In this document: positions 62,231 through 64,000 of the stretch, piece after piece
How positions within the stretch are numbered: position 1 is the first letter of the stretch
Layout of the letters: each line of letters starts with the position of its first letter
NCBI GenBank assembly: GCA_964460115.1
Contig: CAYWPR010000034.1
Location: 1-64,000 of the forward strand
Direction: 5' to 3'
DNA: 64,000 nt
Source of the DNA: JAEUJZ01 sp964460115
GTDB lineage: Bacteria; Myxococcota_A; Polyangia; Palsa-1104; JAEUJZ01
Position numbers and translations under genes: made by a program
The notes under the pieces: model-generated
What the model was told of the DNA's origin: nothing
Database searches by the model: none
The model's input: the letters and a program-made list of their open reading frames with translations, nothing else

Positions 62231-63943
62231 TTGGGGAATCACGACGAATTCATCAAGAATATCGCGGCCTTGCAGCGCCCCCGAAGGAGACTAGGGCGTT
62301 GGCGCATCGCCATTTTCGCCGGTGTGCTGCTTTTATTTCTATGGAGCGCCTATCGGCTGTTTTTGCGCTGGACCCGCATCGCTCCGTCGGCGCAGGCCGC
62401 CGAGCAAGTGGCGCGCATGGCCCGTCCGCCGCTTTTTTGGCAGGGGTCCCGCTCGCTCATCGGGCAAAACTGGGCGACGCGCGAGCGCGGCATTTGGGAA
62501 TACCACCTGGCCGGCGCTCCGCCGACAATCGGCTATGCCCATTCTCGGCTGGGCACGCAGCTACTTTTAGAGACCGAGGATTACATGTACGCCGAGATGC
62601 GGCGCTATGTGCCTTCGTCGGTGGCCCTTTTTCTCATCCGGCTTGGGGTGCTATACCGCTATCGTCATTTGCTTGATCATGTAGCCGGCGATCTGCAGCT
62701 AGAGATGGCTGGCATGGCGGCCGGTCAGCCGAATTTGCAATCGGCCTTGTTGCCCACCTATCACCGCATCGTCTTTTATCACGCGCTGCACGACATCACC
62801 CAGACGCTGGAGCATTCACCGCTGCTCGGCTGCACGGCGTTTGCCGCCGCTCGGGCGGCTACTACAGCGGGACACGTCATCGTCGGGCGCAATTTCGACT
62901 TTGAAGGACCGCCGATGTTCGATCGCGACAAAGCGGTGCTTTTTTTCAAGCCCGCCGGCAAGCTGGCCTTTGCCTCGGTGGCCTGGACGGGAATGATGGG
63001 CGTGGTGACCGGCATCAATGGCGCCGGTATTTATGTTTCGGTCAACGCCTTGCGCAGCGACGACAAAAGCAGCGCCGGCGTGCCGGTTGAACTGCTACTG
63101 CGTCAGGTCTTGGAACAAGCGCACACGCTAGATGAAGCCATTGCTCTACTCAAAAGCCAACCAGTGCTTGTGCCCGATTTGTATTTGATCGCCGATGGCA
63201 AAAGCGGTGAATCGGCGGTCATCGAAAGGTCGCCGACGCGTGCTTCGGTAAGGCGCAGCAAAGATGCACTGGGCATTGCCAATCACGCGCTCTCGCCAGA
63301 GTTTCAAAACGATGTCGCCAACCAGGCGCTGAAAACGCAATTGACCTCGGGCGCTCGAATGACTCGAGTCGAAGAACTTCTGGCGCGCTACCACGGCCGA
63401 ATCGATGCGGAAACTGCGCTGCGAATTTTGCGCGACAAGCAGGGCGTAGGCGATCGGCCGCTGGGACTTGGCAACCGCAATGCGCTGGATGCGCTGATTG
63501 CAACGCACTCGGTCGTTGTCGATGCCACCGATATGGTGCTGTGGGTCAGCAGCGGTCCGCATGCGCTCGGGCGTTATGTCGCTTTTGATTTGCGGCACGA
63601 GCTTTTAGATGAGCCGCCACGGGCTCTGCAAGACTTGCCCGAAGATGCAACGCTGCACTCGCGTGAGTATCAGAATTTTCTGCTGGCTACGCGAGCATTA
63701 GAGTCCAGTCAATCGCTGCTGCGGCATGGCGACCGCGATCGCGCCATCGAAGAGGCAGCTCGCGCTGTGGCCTTGGCGCCGCTTTTGCCCGAAGCGCGCA
63801 AGCGTTTGGCGGATTTGCTATACGCTCGCCATCAATTCGATGACCTAAGCAACGCACGCGCGCATTATGCGCAATTTCTGGCGCTCTCCCCACCGTACTT
63901 GCGCGAGGTCGAGGCGGTCAAAGCTCTGCTCAGCCAACCATGA
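62231..63943 (+). CDS. Membrane-anchored C45-type Ntn hydrolase with TPR tail
   Basis: 570 residues if the TTG at 62231 is used; no ATG lies close, so the start is uncertain. One N-terminal helix (WRIAIFAGVLLLFLWSAYRLFL) anchors it to the membrane. The core resembles peptidase C45/acyl-CoA:6-APA acyltransferase-like amidases: the nucleophile is probably C201 in LLGCTAF, followed by VIVGRNFDFEG, MGVVTGINGAGIYVSVNA and ARDLYLIADGKSGE-type strands. These enzymes self-cleave before the Cys. The C-terminal part (about 495-560) has TPR-like helices. Substrate unknown. Confidence 0.83.
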   Translation: MGNHDEFIKNIAALQRPRRRLGRWRIAIFAGVLLLFLWSAYRLFLRWTRIAPSAQAAEQVARMARPPLFWQGSRSLIGQNWATRERGIWEYHLAGAPPTIGYAHSRLGTQLLLETEDYMYAEMRRYVPSSVALFLIRLGVLYRYRHLLDHVAGDLQLEMAGMAAGQPNLQSALLPTYHRIVFYHALHDITQTLEHSPLLGCTAFAAARAATTAGHVIVGRNFDFEGPPMFDRDKAVLFFKPAGKLAFASVAWTGMMGVVTGINGAGIYVSVNALRSDDKSSAGVPVELLLRQVLEQAHTLDEAIALLKSQPVLVPDLYLIADGKSGESAVIERSPTRASVRRSKDALGIANHALSPEFQNDVANQALKTQLTSGARMTRVEELLARYHGRIDAETALRILRDKQGVGDRPLGLGNRNALDALIATHSVVVDATDMVLWVSSGPHALGRYVAFDLRHELLDEPPRALQDLPEDATLHSREYQNFLLATRALESSQSLLRHGDRDRAIEEAARAVALAPLLPEARKRLADLLYARHQFDDLSNARAHYAQFLALSPPYLREVEAVKALLSQP

Positions 63944-63967
63944 CCTGAGCAGGCGGATTTACTGCTG

Positions 63968-64000
63968 TGGAGGAAATGGGATTCGAACCCACGACACCCG
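63968..64000 (-). tRNA. 3' end of a tRNA (probably tRNA-Ser), truncated by the window edge
   Basis: The minus strand reads CGGGTGTCGTGGGTTCGAATCCCATTTCCTCCA, in two parts: the end of a long variable arm and a perfect T-arm (GTGGG TTCGAAT CCCAT), then the acceptor 3' strand TTCCTCC and discriminator A. No CCA is encoded. The long variable arm suggests a class II tRNA, most likely Ser; the anticodon is outside the window. Confidence 0.8.

Overview
The window looks like chromosomal DNA of a moderately GC-rich deltaproteobacterial-type organism, most likely a member of the Myxococcota. The pointers are a Ser/Thr kinase fused to HEAT and TPR repeats, a poly-HAMP kinase beside a hybrid kinase, a lipoprotein with a Met/Asp-rich linker, a GAF-PAS-STAS regulator, a seven-bladed propeller protein, a lone SctQ-like protein and a lipid-type biosynthetic cluster. 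This is inferred from gene content; no rRNA is present. Coding density is high and there is no insertion sequence, prophage or CRISPR array.

Layout. 1-4064 (-): hybrid histidine kinase followed by a poly-HAMP protein that leaves the left edge. 4308-11866: duplicated-domain lipoprotein, FAD monooxygenase, large membrane Ser/Thr kinase, cupredoxin lipoprotein. 12150-19286 (+): a compact chemosensory operon (receiver, CheW, CheR-TPR, CheW, globin-coupled receptor, CheA-REC, CheB) with Wsp-like gene order. 19349-31090: M18 aminopeptidase, a damaged lipoprotein locus, GAF-PAS-STAS regulator, small alarmone hydrolase-like protein, LysR regulator, degenerate metallo-beta-lactamase-fold lipoprotein, MgtC-like protein, methyltransferase and an AarF/UbiB kinase.

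31677-45392 is the most interesting part: a mostly co-directional cluster with a SRPBCC protein, a fatty acyl-AMP ligase, an ACP-aminotransferase-acyl-ACP-reductase fusion, a small membrane protein, a VlmB-like diiron protein, an SDR reductase, an acyl-CoA-dehydrogenase-like flavoprotein, a Fem/GNAT-like transferase, an HD protein, an alpha/beta hydrolase and two membrane fatty-acid desaturases. Together they suggest that a fatty acid is activated, loaded on a carrier protein, reduced to an aldehyde, transaminated to a fatty amine and then oxidised at nitrogen, possibly giving an N-N bonded (azoxy-type) lipid. The amine-forming half is well supported by visible domains; the azoxy half is a hypothesis.

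45476-64000 is mostly housekeeping: two small basic proteins, a phosphohexomutase, an exported protein, a propeller protein, purM-purN, an MFS exporter, an FtsX/MacB-type permease, poly(A) polymerase, SctQ-like protein, pgpA, lipA, a threonine-dehydratase-like protein without its catalytic lysine, a HelD/UvrD-type helicase, a C45-type amidase and the 3' end of a tRNA, probably tRNA-Ser.
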